Below are positions 1-9,973 of a stretch of DNA of 43,755 nucleotides, piece after piece. Below the pieces are notes generated by a model. It made no database searches and was not told the DNA's origin. It worked only from the letters and a program-made list of their open reading frames with translations. Position 1 is the first letter of the stretch; every line of letters starts with the position of its first letter. Origin of the DNA: an uncultured Prevotella sp. (lineage in GTDB: Bacteria; Bacteroidota; Bacteroidia; Bacteroidales; Bacteroidaceae); NCBI GenBank assembly GCA_947174835.1, contig CAMWKM010000007.1, forward strand, positions 1 to 43,755, in the 5' to 3' direction. Both the position numbers and the translations under genes were made by a program.

Positions 1-784
1 ACAGGTTGAGGTCGAGGCGGACAGGAATATGGTTGGCATCGTCGGTGACATAGAACCTGATGAGTTCAGTATCTTTGTTCTCCTCACGCTCGATGAACGA
101 GAAGACCAGACAGCGGAACTTCTGGTTGGAGCCCTCTATCTTGAAGTTCTCCTTGCCCAGATATTTCAGCCACGAATTAGTGGCGCGCTTGGCATCGGTA
201 ATGGGCATCGGGATGAGGTCGTTCTTGCTCAGGTTAGAGGCATCGAAGTTGCGAGCCCTGAGGAAAATGCTCATCATGTCGTAGATGCAGTCGGTGTACT
301 CTTTTTCCTGCCAGTGCTGTTTGCCGTCGGCATCGATGCGGTGCATTTTTACTTTGCTGTTGTTCTGAGGATAAGAGTACCATAGTTCGTCGACGTAATA
401 GCGTTTGCCTTCGAGGGCACCTTTGCGGAAGTATAGCGGAGTCAGATTGCGTTCGGTGCAGTAGGAGAGCAGCGTGTCGCGCATCACAAACAAGTTGTCT
501 AACTTGTCGTTGCCACGTGTGATCAGGCTGGTGCGATAGCAGGAAGTGCCGTTGAAGGTGGAGAGAACGGTGGACATGGAGGCTGAGCCTACTTTGACCC
601 AAATGAACTTCCAGTTGAAATAGAGATCGTAGGTGAGAAATTCATTGGCTTTGAAGGCTTTGTTCTTGATGCCGCATGACGACTGTGCCCAGCTGCCGGA
701 CGATGAACAGGCGAGCAGGCAGACCAGTAACAGACACTTTACCATTCCATTTATTCGCAATGACATATTTTCCTTTTTCATCAT
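1..784 (-). CDS. DUF3108-like exported protein (3' end runs off the window)
   Basis: Reverse-strand translation from an ATG overlapping the upstream stop (ATGA at 781-784): MMKKENMSLRINGMVKCLLLVCLLACSSSGSWAQSSCGIKNKAFKANEFLTYDLYFNWKFIWVKVGSASM...; signal peptide followed by a DUF3108-like beginning. No stop before position 1. Confidence 0.72.
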   Translation of the reverse strand, partial: MMKKENMSLRINGMVKCLLLVCLLACSSSGSWAQSSCGIKNKAFKANEFLTYDLYFNWKFIWVKVGSASMSTVLSTFNGTSCYRTSLITRGNDKLDNLFVMRDTLLSYCTERNLTPLYFRKGALEGKRYYVDELWYSYPQNNSKVKMHRIDADGKQHWQEKEYTDCIYDMMSIFLRARNFDASNLSKNDLIPMPITDAKRATNSWLKYLGKENFKIEGSNQKFRCLVFSFIEREENKDTELIRFYVTDDANHIPVRLDLNL

Positions 785-2739
785 CCGTTCTTGTTGGCTT
801 GCTTCTTGACGTATTCGATGCCCAGATTCTTGGCACGATCAATATTGCGGTTCTTCAGTTTTTTCTGCTGATCGGGTTTCTGCTTGATGAGTTTGGTCGG
901 TTTCTGCTCATAGCGCGGACGGGCCGTCAGATTCCACTGACGCGTGTTGTCCCATTTGGCCTTGCAGACTATCATCTCGGGATGATAGTAGACGGGTTCG
1001 GGTTGACGGTCTTCATCGTAGACACCCGTGTCCCAGATACCGTTGCCGTTGAGGTCGATGAAGGCTTTCATGTAGTAGTCGCCTGGCTTGAGATAGGCGA
1101 AGTCAGCAATCTGCTCCTGATCGGTGATAGCCTGACGGAGCACCTTGCCAGAGCCATCAAGCAACTGTACGACGATGGAATCGGCCTTCACCCCACTAAT
1201 CTCCACGGCCAGTGATCCAAACTCCTCCTCGCTGCGCACTTTCAAGCCTTGCTTAAATTCCTCAGACGTCAGGCCATAGATACCCCTGAAGGCGGCAGAG
1301 TCGATTTCCAAACTATATTCCGTGTCTGGCGTAAAGTTGGCTTTCACCTCATAGCCTCGTGCGCTGTATTGTTTCACCTCATGGGGGACACGATACCATA
1401 CGGAGTCTATCATACAATAGAGATGGACCGCACTGGTGTCACATTCGGCCAGTGGCTCGGGCATCTCGATGGTGAGTCGCTGCAGAGGATCCATTTGCCC
1501 ACCGGCACTGAGCTTGAACTTGAGAAACTCTGGGGGCATAATGGAGTCGTAGGGTTGGTCGCGTTTCTTTTTCTTTTCCTGCTCTTTCTGCCATTTCTCA
1601 AAGGCTTTCTGTTTCTCTTTCTGCCGCTTTTCGTATGACACCTTGGCCAGTGCCTCGATGGTGTCGGTCTGACTGACCAATGCTCCCAAAGTGTCGGTCA
1701 TCAGATAAGTGAGTTCCATGCGTAGCGTGTCTTGATTGACCAGCGTGGTGTCGGCCAACCAATAGATAAGAGTGTCGTTCTTGGCCGATGCCTCCAGAAC
1801 GAAAGCACTGTCGGCTTCGAAGTTCAGTCCGCGAATGACGGGCAGCGAATCGCTGCCATAACTGAAAAATAATCCTATCCGATTAGGGGCTTTGCGTTCC
1901 GTTTTAATGAGGTAGCGGTCGGTTTGAGGCTCCTGAAAACAGAGTAATGTGATATCGTCTGGCAAGAAATGTGTAAAAGGTTGGCGGATAATATTCTCGA
2001 TGTGAAGCGAGTCGCGCCAAATGGTATCGGGACGGGCATCAGGCTTCCATGTAGGCACGATGCTGTCGCGCATATAGCCAATCATTTCGCTCTTTTGGCC
2101 GAAGACAAAGTCGCCGTCGACATCCTGCAGGGCATAAATGCGATAGCTGCCCGGGGCAACGCCCTTAATGGTGAACTGTCCGCTGCCGTTAGTACGTGAG
2201 ACACGCATCATCGGTTCGTGGTGGATGATGGTGTCGGAGAAATTCTCATAGAGTCCTACAAGGATGCCCTTGATCGGTTCCAGGTCTTCGGCAGTCAGGC
2301 AATAGCCCGATACCTCAAGCGTGTCGATGTGATCGCCTGTGGAGAAACTGTAAGTGTAGTTGCCCATAGGGTTTCCCTCATTGTTGTCGCTGATGGCATC
2401 GCTGAAATCAATAGTGTAGGTCGTGTTATCCTTGAGCGAGTCTTTCAGTTCTCCGATGATGCGTTTGCCGATAGTCTTAATCTCAGGTGTCTCCAGTTGT
2501 GGAGGTGAGATGATCACCTTGCTTTGCGGATCGTCCAACTTAATGTATTCATTGAAGTTGATCGTAAATTTCCTGGTCTTAATGTTTGTGGCTTTGTCGG
2601 CTGGCGATGAGTTGACCACATAGGGTGGTGTGTCATCGTACCATCCACCGTCGGGACTGCCCATTCGGGCACAGCCTTGCATGAAGGTCCATATAAAAAA
2701 GACCATGAACAAAGCCTGCCAAATGTTCCTATATCTCAT
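781..2739 (-). CDS. Ig-like (Big_5/SbsA-type) domain lipoprotein
   Basis: 652-aa ORF; lipobox-like FMQGCARMGSPDGG, then PPYVVNSSPADKATNIKTRKFTINFNEYIKLDDP, typical of a Bacteroidota Ig-like domain protein. Confidence 0.78.
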   Translation of the reverse strand: MRYRNIWQALFMVFFIWTFMQGCARMGSPDGGWYDDTPPYVVNSSPADKATNIKTRKFTINFNEYIKLDDPQSKVIISPPQLETPEIKTIGKRIIGELKDSLKDNTTYTIDFSDAISDNNEGNPMGNYTYSFSTGDHIDTLEVSGYCLTAEDLEPIKGILVGLYENFSDTIIHHEPMMRVSRTNGSGQFTIKGVAPGSYRIYALQDVDGDFVFGQKSEMIGYMRDSIVPTWKPDARPDTIWRDSLHIENIIRQPFTHFLPDDITLLCFQEPQTDRYLIKTERKAPNRIGLFFSYGSDSLPVIRGLNFEADSAFVLEASAKNDTLIYWLADTTLVNQDTLRMELTYLMTDTLGALVSQTDTIEALAKVSYEKRQKEKQKAFEKWQKEQEKKKKRDQPYDSIMPPEFLKFKLSAGGQMDPLQRLTIEMPEPLAECDTSAVHLYCMIDSVWYRVPHEVKQYSARGYEVKANFTPDTEYSLEIDSAAFRGIYGLTSEEFKQGLKVRSEEEFGSLAVEISGVKADSIVVQLLDGSGKVLRQAITDQEQIADFAYLKPGDYYMKAFIDLNGNGIWDTGVYDEDRQPEPVYYHPEMIVCKAKWDNTRQWNLTARPRYEQKPTKLIKQKPDQQKKLKNRNIDRAKNLGIEYVKKQANKNG

Positions 2740-2752
2740 TCTACCGTTTCTT

Positions 2753-4264
2753 TTATTGATTCATTCCCAACAGCTGCTCCATCTGCTCGCGACTGTTGCT
2801 TAGGCGTGGCACCTTGTGCTGGCCACCCAGTTTGCCTTTGGCTTTCAGCCAATCGTTGAACAAGTTGGGACGGGCAACAACGATCTGTAGATGTTGCAAG
2901 GTGATATCCTTGAAGCGTTTGGCTTCGTAGTCGCTGTTCAGTTCCTGTAGTTTGCGATCCAGGATGTTGGCAAACATCCCGATGTCATCGGGCTTTTTTG
3001 CAAATTCAATCAGCCACTGATGGCAGCACTTCGCATTCTCGTCCATGAAGACGGGTGCAGCCGTATAGTCGAGTATCTGGGCACCTGTCTTTTCGCAGGC
3101 ATAGGCCAGTCCTTTTTCGGCATTGTCGACAATCAGTTCTTCGCCAAAAGCATTGATGAATGATTTGGTACGCCCTGAGATGATGAATTTATAGGGGTTG
3201 GTTGAAGTGAACTGCACCGTGTCGCCAATCATATAGCGCCATAGTCCGCAGGAGGTAGAGATGATCATTGCATAGTTCTTGCCTTTCTCCACACCCCAGA
3301 GAGGTACCACGTTGGGAACTTCCTTTTCAAGTTCGTCCATCGGGATAAACTCGTAGAACACATCGTAGTCGAGCATCAGGAGCATCGACTTGTCGTTGGG
3401 ATCGTCTTGAATGCCAAAGAATCCCTCGCTGGCATTGTAGGTCTCCATATAGTGCATACGGGGACTGGTGATGAGGCGCTCGTACTGCTCACGGTAAGGA
3501 GTGAAGGCCACACCGCCATGAAAGAATACCTCAATATTGGGCCATACCTCTTCCAAATGCTGCTTGTTGGAGAGTTCCATCACGCGATTTAACACGGAAA
3601 GCATCCATGAGGGCACGCCAGAAAGGTTGGTCACATTCTTTTTCATGGCCTCGCGAGCTATGCGATCGCGCTTGATTTCGAAGTCGCTGAGTAGCGCAGT
3701 CTTCTTCGACGGTACGCGAATCAGGTTGACCACGGGGTTGATGTTTTCAATGAGAATGGCACTCAGGTCACCCACCAGCGAACCGGGCAGGTTGTAGTTT
3801 GGGGAATGGCTACCACCCAGAATAAGCCCCTTTCCATCGAACATACGGCTCTGGGGATTGTTGCGCAGGTAGAGAGCAACCACATCAGAGCCACCCTTGT
3901 AGTGCAGGTGTTTCAAACCATCGGGACTGACGGGGATGAACTTCGATTTGTCGTTAGTAGTGCCGCTCGATTTGGCGTACCATTTCACACGGCCTGGCCA
4001 AAGCACGTCAATCTCTCCCTGACGCATACGGTCAATATCATCCTTTAACTCCTCGTAGGTGTTGATGTTGTTGTTGCGTACAAAATCGTTATAATTCTTG
4101 GTTGCGGCAAACAGGTGCTTGCGCCCGTATTCCGTATCCTTGGCTTTGTTCACCAGTCGGGCAAGCACCTCACGTTGCAACTGCTCCCCTTGGGTGTTGT
4201 GCTTTTCCAGTTCGCGCCATCGTGAGGCGAAGAGGTTTCTGGCTATACTGGTAAGACTCATCAT
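2753..4264 (-). CDS. GH3 auxin-responsive promoter family protein (acyl-adenylating-like)
   Basis: 503-aa ORF; motifs WYAKSSGTTNDKSKFIPVS, YNASEGFFGIQDD and ISGRTKSFINAFGEELIVDNAE fit the GH3 family. Confidence 0.88.
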   Translation of the reverse strand: MMSLTSIARNLFASRWRELEKHNTQGEQLQREVLARLVNKAKDTEYGRKHLFAATKNYNDFVRNNNINTYEELKDDIDRMRQGEIDVLWPGRVKWYAKSSGTTNDKSKFIPVSPDGLKHLHYKGGSDVVALYLRNNPQSRMFDGKGLILGGSHSPNYNLPGSLVGDLSAILIENINPVVNLIRVPSKKTALLSDFEIKRDRIAREAMKKNVTNLSGVPSWMLSVLNRVMELSNKQHLEEVWPNIEVFFHGGVAFTPYREQYERLITSPRMHYMETYNASEGFFGIQDDPNDKSMLLMLDYDVFYEFIPMDELEKEVPNVVPLWGVEKGKNYAMIISTSCGLWRYMIGDTVQFTSTNPYKFIISGRTKSFINAFGEELIVDNAEKGLAYACEKTGAQILDYTAAPVFMDENAKCCHQWLIEFAKKPDDIGMFANILDRKLQELNSDYEAKRFKDITLQHLQIVVARPNLFNDWLKAKGKLGGQHKVPRLSNSREQMEQLLGMNQ

Positions 4265-4335
4265 TCTTTGTCTTTAATCGTTGATGGTGCAAAGTTACTG
4301 CAAACTTTTTGAATACGTGCAGTTTTTTACGTTTT

Positions 4336-4938
4336 TTAAAGATAGAAGATGCTCTCAGGCCCCATGTTGAACAGCAGGTCAAGAATGCTGAGATTGGGCA
4401 GAAAACCGTGTTTCTGCTGATAGACCTGATAATAGCGACGGGGCTGGAAGTCTGAATCGGGGATAGGGTGTTTGGGGGTGATGGCCTCACGGAAGTCATT
4501 GTCCTGCTGCCTTACGTATTCTTCTGTGTAAACTGTGTGAGGCTGAATGTCAAGTAATTGGCACATCTTTTGGCGGATGGCTTCGTTGTAGTCGAAGAGT
4601 CGCTCCCAGTTATGCTCAGTAAAGAAAGGGCGTAGATCGTCCTCGTAAAATTCGAAAAACGGTGATTCGCCATAAGCCGACTGCAATGCCTGCCAGTGCA
4701 GATGGCGCCAGTTGCCATGATCGGAAATCAAAACGTCGCGAATCTGTTTGGATTCTCCAAACGAAACAGGTACAGTCAGTGCCTGTATGCCTTGGGTAGT
4801 GGCAATGAGGCAGCGGTTACGATAGGTCTGTTTGGGGAAGGTCTCGTGCAACTCTATGAGAATATGGTCATGGCGATAGAGCTTCTGATACCATTGGACG
4901 GGACCGAAATAGGTGGTGGAGAGCAGAGCGATGGTCAT
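4336..4938 (-). CDS. WbqC-like family protein
   Basis: 200-aa ORF beginning MTIALLSTTYFGPVQWYQKLYRHDHILIELHETFPKQTYRNRC; overlaps the upstream signal-peptidase paralog by 4 bp. Confidence 0.82.
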   Translation of the reverse strand: MTIALLSTTYFGPVQWYQKLYRHDHILIELHETFPKQTYRNRCLIATTQGIQALTVPVSFGESKQIRDVLISDHGNWRHLHWQALQSAYGESPFFEFYEDDLRPFFTEHNWERLFDYNEAIRQKMCQLLDIQPHTVYTEEYVRQQDNDFREAITPKHPIPDSDFQPRRYYQVYQQKHGFLPNLSILDLLFNMGPESIFYL

Positions 4939-5480
4939 AATGGTAACAGTATTCGGTCAGTACGCCAGCCGCTCCAGACAGGAGTCGACGGGTCGTGGCT
5001 GTAGACGATGAACGCGGCCCTGCCGATGATGTGTTCTTCGGCAATGAGACCCAGTGAGCGAGAGTCGACAGGATTATTGGGATTGATGGCTTCCAACCAG
5101 TAGTAGTCGGCCTCGGCACAGTTGTTCAGACTTGGTATAATCATCATGGTGCCATCTATCATCAGGCTGTCTCCGGGCAGAGCCTTACAGCGACAGATGA
5201 GGATTTCGTTATGGGTGGAGTCCTGAGGATTCTCAAAAGCCACAATATCGCCCTTGGCAATGGGCTGTTTGCAGATGCGCCCATAGTTGAACAGGCTTTC
5301 AGAACCACCCACACGCAGGCCGTAGCTCCAGCGGTTGACCAATATACGGTCGCCTGCTATGAACACAGGCGACAATCCGTTTCCCTCCACAGTCAACAGC
5401 ATTGCGCCTACTGACCTAAAGACCAGCATCAGTAGGAGCGATGCCAACAGCACAAGAAGAAAACGGAATGTCTTTCTCAA
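4935..5480 (-). CDS. signal peptidase I-like S26 paralog, catalytic dyad apparently substituted
   Basis: 181-aa ORF; N-terminal TM segment, GLSPVFIAGDRILVNRWSYG and LPGDSLMI boxes align with the neighbouring signal peptidase, but Ser and Lys positions are replaced. Confidence 0.8.
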   Translation of the reverse strand: MRKTFRFLLVLLASLLLMLVFRSVGAMLLTVEGNGLSPVFIAGDRILVNRWSYGLRVGGSESLFNYGRICKQPIAKGDIVAFENPQDSTHNEILICRCKALPGDSLMIDGTMMIIPSLNNCAEADYYWLEAINPNNPVDSRSLGLIAEEHIIGRAAFIVYSHDPSTPVWSGWRTDRILLPL

Positions 5481-5489
5481 AGCCTAATC

Positions 5490-7046
5490 TTACTTGATGT
5501 TGTCCACCAGATTGAACAAGCGTCCCCAACGGATGCCACCGCCAAAGAGGCTGCGGTCTGGGTCGCTTGACCACCAGATGAAGATAGGTTTACCCACGAC
5601 ATGGTCTTCCGGCACAAAGCCCCAGTAGCGCGAGTCGGCCGAATTGTGGCGGTTGTCACCCATCATCCAGTAATAATCCATCTTGAAAGTATAGGTGTCG
5701 GTCTCTTCACCATTGATGAATATCTTGCCGTCGCGAACCTCCAGTTCGTTTTTCTCGTAGGCACGGATGGGTCGCTCGTAGATGGCAATGTTGTCCATGT
5801 TCAGGTGTATGGTCTCACCCTTCTTCGGAATCCATACCGGACCATAGTTGTCGCGTGTCCAACCGCTGTTCTTGGTCAATGGATAGACGGTGCCCGACTC
5901 AATGTCCTTGTCGGTGACTACACGGTAATTGCTGATGTAACCGCGATTTTTTAGTTCCTTGACGGCATGGTTGGTCAGTGGCATATAGCCGTCAAATTCG
6001 CTGAGCACCTTGGGATTGAGCACAGAACCGATGGCTGTGTCGTAGTTTTGCAGTCGCTTCAGGCTCTCTACATCCTCGATTGATATGCCTAATTCCTTAC
6101 GAAGTTCATCCATATCGTCTTTCAGTAAGGCCAGAGGCGACATGTTGTTGAATTTCACGAAATAGGTGTACTGCACTTGGTCAGGCTCTTTGTTGGCTAC
6201 ACCGTCTATATAGACAACGCGGTCTTTGATTTCCAGCGTGTCACCAGGCAGACCCACGCAACGCTTCACGTAGTTCTCGCGACGGTCTGTGGGACGGGTG
6301 CCCACCTCGCCAACGGGATTCACACCGTTGTAGCAGAAGTTGGGATTCTGCTTCAGATAGTCAGAGCCCAGACGCTGAATGGTGCTCAGACGCTGAAACT
6401 GCTGCTCCACTGGCAATGAGTCCAAATCCTCGGCAAAGGGATTCATTTGGTCATAGATGCTCCTGCCCACCTCCTGACAGATGCTATAATACTCTGTTTG
6501 GTAAGGTTGGTTGAGGAAGATGGTGTCGCCGGCAGGATAGTTGAACACGACAATATCATTGCGTTCCACCTGTCCCAGACCTTTCACACGACGATACTCC
6601 CAGTGGGGCCATTCAATGTATGACTTGATTTCACCGAAGGGCAACGTGTGCTGTGTCAAAGGTACGGTCAGCGGTGTCTCAGGAATGCGCGGACCATAGC
6701 TGACCTTCGACACGAAGAGGTAGTCGCCTGTCAGCAGCGATTTCTCCAGCGAACTGGAGGGAATGACGTAGTTCTGGAAAAAGAACTGATTGATGAAGTA
6801 GACGGCTACCAGTGCAAATACAATAGCATCGACCCACGACATGATGGTGCGAGTAGGGCCTTCGGCATCTTGCCACCACTTCCAGTTGATTTTCTTTGAG
6901 ATATAGGCATCATAGATGAAGGGCACCACGATGAGGCCCAGCCACGACTTTACCCAAAGGAGGAATAGCAGATAGAGTATCAGCACAATGACAAACTTGG
7001 CCCACTGCTTTTTTATATCCGTTTTTTTCTTTTCTTTCTTCATCAT
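5490..7046 (-). CDS. lepB: signal peptidase I
   Basis: 518-aa ORF; N-terminal TM segments, VIPSSSLEKSLLTGDYLFVSKVSYGPR, ENYVKRCVGLPGDTLEI and YYWMMGDNRHNSADSRYWGFVPEDHVVGK S26 motifs. Confidence 0.93.
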   Translation of the reverse strand: MMKKEKKKTDIKKQWAKFVIVLILYLLFLLWVKSWLGLIVVPFIYDAYISKKINWKWWQDAEGPTRTIMSWVDAIVFALVAVYFINQFFFQNYVIPSSSLEKSLLTGDYLFVSKVSYGPRIPETPLTVPLTQHTLPFGEIKSYIEWPHWEYRRVKGLGQVERNDIVVFNYPAGDTIFLNQPYQTEYYSICQEVGRSIYDQMNPFAEDLDSLPVEQQFQRLSTIQRLGSDYLKQNPNFCYNGVNPVGEVGTRPTDRRENYVKRCVGLPGDTLEIKDRVVYIDGVANKEPDQVQYTYFVKFNNMSPLALLKDDMDELRKELGISIEDVESLKRLQNYDTAIGSVLNPKVLSEFDGYMPLTNHAVKELKNRGYISNYRVVTDKDIESGTVYPLTKNSGWTRDNYGPVWIPKKGETIHLNMDNIAIYERPIRAYEKNELEVRDGKIFINGEETDTYTFKMDYYWMMGDNRHNSADSRYWGFVPEDHVVGKPIFIWWSSDPDRSLFGGGIRWGRLFNLVDNIK

Positions 7047-7058
7047 GATTGTGCCCCC

Positions 7059-7772
7059 TTAGAATTTAAACATATCACTGATGGTCAGCAACCCTTGGTG
7101 TTCCTTGGTGTATTCTGCCGCCAAAACAGCACCCAGTGCAAATCCGCGACGCGAATGGGCATCGTGGGTGATGCTGATAATGTCGGCATCGCTGTCGTAG
7201 CGGATGGTGTGAATGCCAGGCACCTCTCCGCGACGGATATGGTCCACGCGCAGTAGTTTCGGGTCGGTCGTGTCTTCAGCCCAGTCCTCCTTACGGTCCA
7301 GACGTTCTACAATCTCCTCGGCCAGTGTGATGGCCGTGCCGCTGGGATGATCCAATTTGTGCACGTGGTGGGTCTCCTCCATCTCCACGTCGTACTGTGG
7401 AAACTGGTTCATAATCTTGGCCAGGTATCGGTTTACGGCAGAGAAGATGGCCACACCGATTGAGAAGTTCGAAGCCCAGAACAATGTCTTCCCCTTCTCG
7501 CAGGCCTGCTTCACGTCATCGCCGTGCTCCTTCATCCAGCCGGTCGAGCCACTGACCACCTTTACACCCTTGGCCCATGCCTTCAGGTAGTTGCCATAGG
7601 CTGCCATAGGGTTGGTAAACTCGATGGCTACATCTGCCGATGCAAAAGCCTCGCTGTCAAAGTCTTGTTGATTATCAACATCAATGATACTCACAATTTC
7701 ATGACCTCGGCTGATGGCGATCTCCTCAATCATCTTACCCATCTTGCCGTAGCCGATTAAAGCTATCTTCAT
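7059..7772 (-). CDS. dapB: 4-hydroxy-tetrahydrodipicolinate reductase
   Basis: MKIALIGYGKMGKMIEEIAISRGHEIV Rossmann start and EETHHVHKLDHPSGTAITLAEEI signature; the start is moved inside the 7799 ORF. Confidence 0.95.
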   Translation of the reverse strand: MKIALIGYGKMGKMIEEIAISRGHEIVSIIDVDNQQDFDSEAFASADVAIEFTNPMAAYGNYLKAWAKGVKVVSGSTGWMKEHGDDVKQACEKGKTLFWASNFSIGVAIFSAVNRYLAKIMNQFPQYDVEMEETHHVHKLDHPSGTAITLAEEIVERLDRKEDWAEDTTDPKLLRVDHIRRGEVPGIHTIRYDSDADIISITHDAHSRRGFALGAVLAAEYTKEHQGLLTISDMFKF

Positions 7773-7796
7773 TTTAATTCGAATTAAATTGCGGTG

Positions 7797-7804
7797 CAAA
7801 GATA
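7797..7804 (-). promoter_or_regulatory. Bacteroidota -7 element (TATCTTTG) upstream of dapB
   Basis: Minus-strand TAnnTTTG match about 25 bp before the dapB ATG; no clean -33 TTTG seen. Confidence 0.4.
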
Positions 7805-7934
7805 CAAAGAAAATAAGAATTATCCGAAAGCAAAGGTTACAAAATTCGATGAGCCAATCAAGAATTAAGTTTTTTTGTGCTGGGCATTTCTTTATTTTCT
7901 ATACCCGACAGGCTCATAATTCAAAAAAAATACC

Positions 7935-7942
7935 TAATTTTG
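7935..7942 (+). promoter_or_regulatory. Bacteroidota -7 element (TAATTTTG) upstream of DUF3737 gene
   Basis: TAnnTTTG match 27 bp before the ATG at 7969. Confidence 0.4.
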
Positions 7943-7968
7943 CACCGCAAATTATAATAAATAGAGTT

Positions 7969-8814
7969 ATGGAGATAATTAGAAAACAGCATTTTGAGGG
8001 TGAGCGACCGCTCTTTGAAATGCATAACGTCCGATTGGAACAAGTGACTATCGGTGATGGTGAGAGCGCTGTCAAGGAGTGCTCGAATATTGAGGCCGAG
8101 GATTGCCGGTTTTGGGGCAAGTATCCTTTCTGGCATGTTCATGGCTTTAAAATAACCCGTTGCCAGTTTGACGTGGGTGCTCGTTCCGCTTTGTGGTACA
8201 GCGATCATCTGGAAATGAAGGACACACGTATTGACGGACCAAAGATGTTTCGTGAGATGAACGATATCAAGTTGGAGAACGTGGTCATCAACGATGCCGA
8301 CGAAACCTTCTGGAAATGTCGTAATATTGAGGCTAAGAATTTGGAAATTCACGATGGAACCTATCCTTTTATGTTCTCGGAGAATATTAGGATTGACGGT
8401 TTTGTGAGCGACTCAAAGTATGTGTTCCAGTATTGCAAGAATGTGGAACTCCGCAACGCCAAGATTGTGACGAAGGATTCGTTCTGGGAGTGTGAGAACA
8501 TTACCATCTACGACTCTACGCTCGATGGTGAGTATTTGGCTTGGCATACGAAAAACGTGCGGCTGGTGAACTGCCATCTGTCTGGTGAGCAGTTGCTTTG
8601 TTATGCCGATAATCTGGTGCTGGAGAATTGTACGTTTGCTCCAGATTGTGACCGCGTGTTTGAGTATAGCAATGTGGAAGCCGATATCAAGGGGCATATA
8701 GAGAATATCAAGAATCCTACAAGTGGTCATATTTTAGCTGATTCCATCGGTAGTGTTACGATTGACAAGAATATCAAACAACCAGCCAATTGTGTTATAG
8801 AGACGAGAGTATGA
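7969..8814 (+). CDS. DUF3737 family protein (right-handed beta-helix-like)
   Basis: MEIIRKQHFEGERPLFEMHNVRLEQVTIGDGESAVKECSNIEAEDCRFWGKYPFWH and repeated short beta-helix-like segments. Confidence 0.85.
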   Translation: MEIIRKQHFEGERPLFEMHNVRLEQVTIGDGESAVKECSNIEAEDCRFWGKYPFWHVHGFKITRCQFDVGARSALWYSDHLEMKDTRIDGPKMFREMNDIKLENVVINDADETFWKCRNIEAKNLEIHDGTYPFMFSENIRIDGFVSDSKYVFQYCKNVELRNAKIVTKDSFWECENITIYDSTLDGEYLAWHTKNVRLVNCHLSGEQLLCYADNLVLENCTFAPDCDRVFEYSNVEADIKGHIENIKNPTSGHILADSIGSVTIDKNIKQPANCVIETRV

Positions 8815-9968
8815 AGTACAATTTTGATGAAATAGTAGACCGCCGCGGAACAAGGTGTGTAAAGTGGGACGAATGTCCGTCGTCTGATGTGATTCCCTTG
8901 TGGGTGGCCGATATGGATTTCAAGGCAGCCCCTGCCATCCAGGAGGCTGTCCGTAAACGTGCCGAACATGGTGTCTTTGGTTATGCAGTAGTGACGGAAG
9001 ACTACTACGAAGCCATTATTTCGTGGTTTTATCGACGCCATCAATGGACAATCCAACGTGAAGAGATCCTTTATACAACAGGAGTTGTTCCCGCAACGGC
9101 AGTAGCACTACAGGCATTGACCATGCCCGGTGAGAAAGTGCTGATGTTGTCGCCTGATTATAATTGCTTCTTCTCGTCCATCCGTAACAGTGGATGTGAG
9201 GTGTTGGAGACATTCTTGGTGCTGCGTGATGGCCGTTGGCAGGTGGATTGGGATGATTTTGAAGCGAAATGTGCTGATGAGAAAACCACCGTGTTCCTGC
9301 TTTGCAATCCTCATAATCCGACCGGACGAGTATGGACGAAAGAGGAACTGAGCAGGATGAACGAGCTTTGCTTGAAATATGGCGTCAAGGTGGTGAGCGA
9401 TGAGATTCATTGCGAACTCATTATGCCCGGTCATAAGTTCCAGCCTTTTGCTGCGGTCAGCGAGGCTTGCCGACAGAACAGTGTTATCTTGAACTCTTCC
9501 TCTAAGTCGTTTAATATTGCCGGTCTGCAAATAGCCAATATCATTTGTGCGCAACCGGAATGGCGCCGCCGACTGGATCGGGTCATCAATATCAATGAGG
9601 TGTGCGATGTGAATCCTTTTGGACCGGTGGCATTGATGGCGGCCTACAACGAGAGTGAGGACTGGATTGACGAGTTGAACCAGTATGTGTGGGGCAACTA
9701 TCAGGCTCTTTGTCAGTTTGCCGAGAGTCATCTGTCGGAATGGAAGGTAGGTCCTATGGAAGGCACTTATCTGCCGTGGATCAATATATCGGCTTTGGGG
9801 CTCTCTTCTCAAGCCTATGCCGATCAACTGCTTAGCAAGGCGAAAGTGTGGGTAAACCCCGGTACAATGTACGGACCGGAATCGGGTGAGGGCTATATCC
9901 GCTTGAATATTGCCTGTCCTCGCAGTGTGCTGATGGAGGCTCTTAACAGAATCAAAGATGCAAAGTGA
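8811..9968 (+). CDS. MalY/PatB family pyridoxal-phosphate aminotransferase (cystathionine beta-lyase-like)
   Basis: MKYNFDEIVDRRGTRCVKWD...VIPLWVADMDFKAAPAI; LCNPHNPTGRVW; SSSKSFNIAGLQ PLP-binding site; ATGA overlap with DUF3737. Confidence 0.92.
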   Translation: MKYNFDEIVDRRGTRCVKWDECPSSDVIPLWVADMDFKAAPAIQEAVRKRAEHGVFGYAVVTEDYYEAIISWFYRRHQWTIQREEILYTTGVVPATAVALQALTMPGEKVLMLSPDYNCFFSSIRNSGCEVLETFLVLRDGRWQVDWDDFEAKCADEKTTVFLLCNPHNPTGRVWTKEELSRMNELCLKYGVKVVSDEIHCELIMPGHKFQPFAAVSEACRQNSVILNSSSKSFNIAGLQIANIICAQPEWRRRLDRVININEVCDVNPFGPVALMAAYNESEDWIDELNQYVWGNYQALCQFAESHLSEWKVGPMEGTYLPWINISALGLSSQAYADQLLSKAKVWVNPGTMYGPESGEGYIRLNIACPRSVLMEALNRIKDAK

Positions 9969-9973
9969 AGAAT

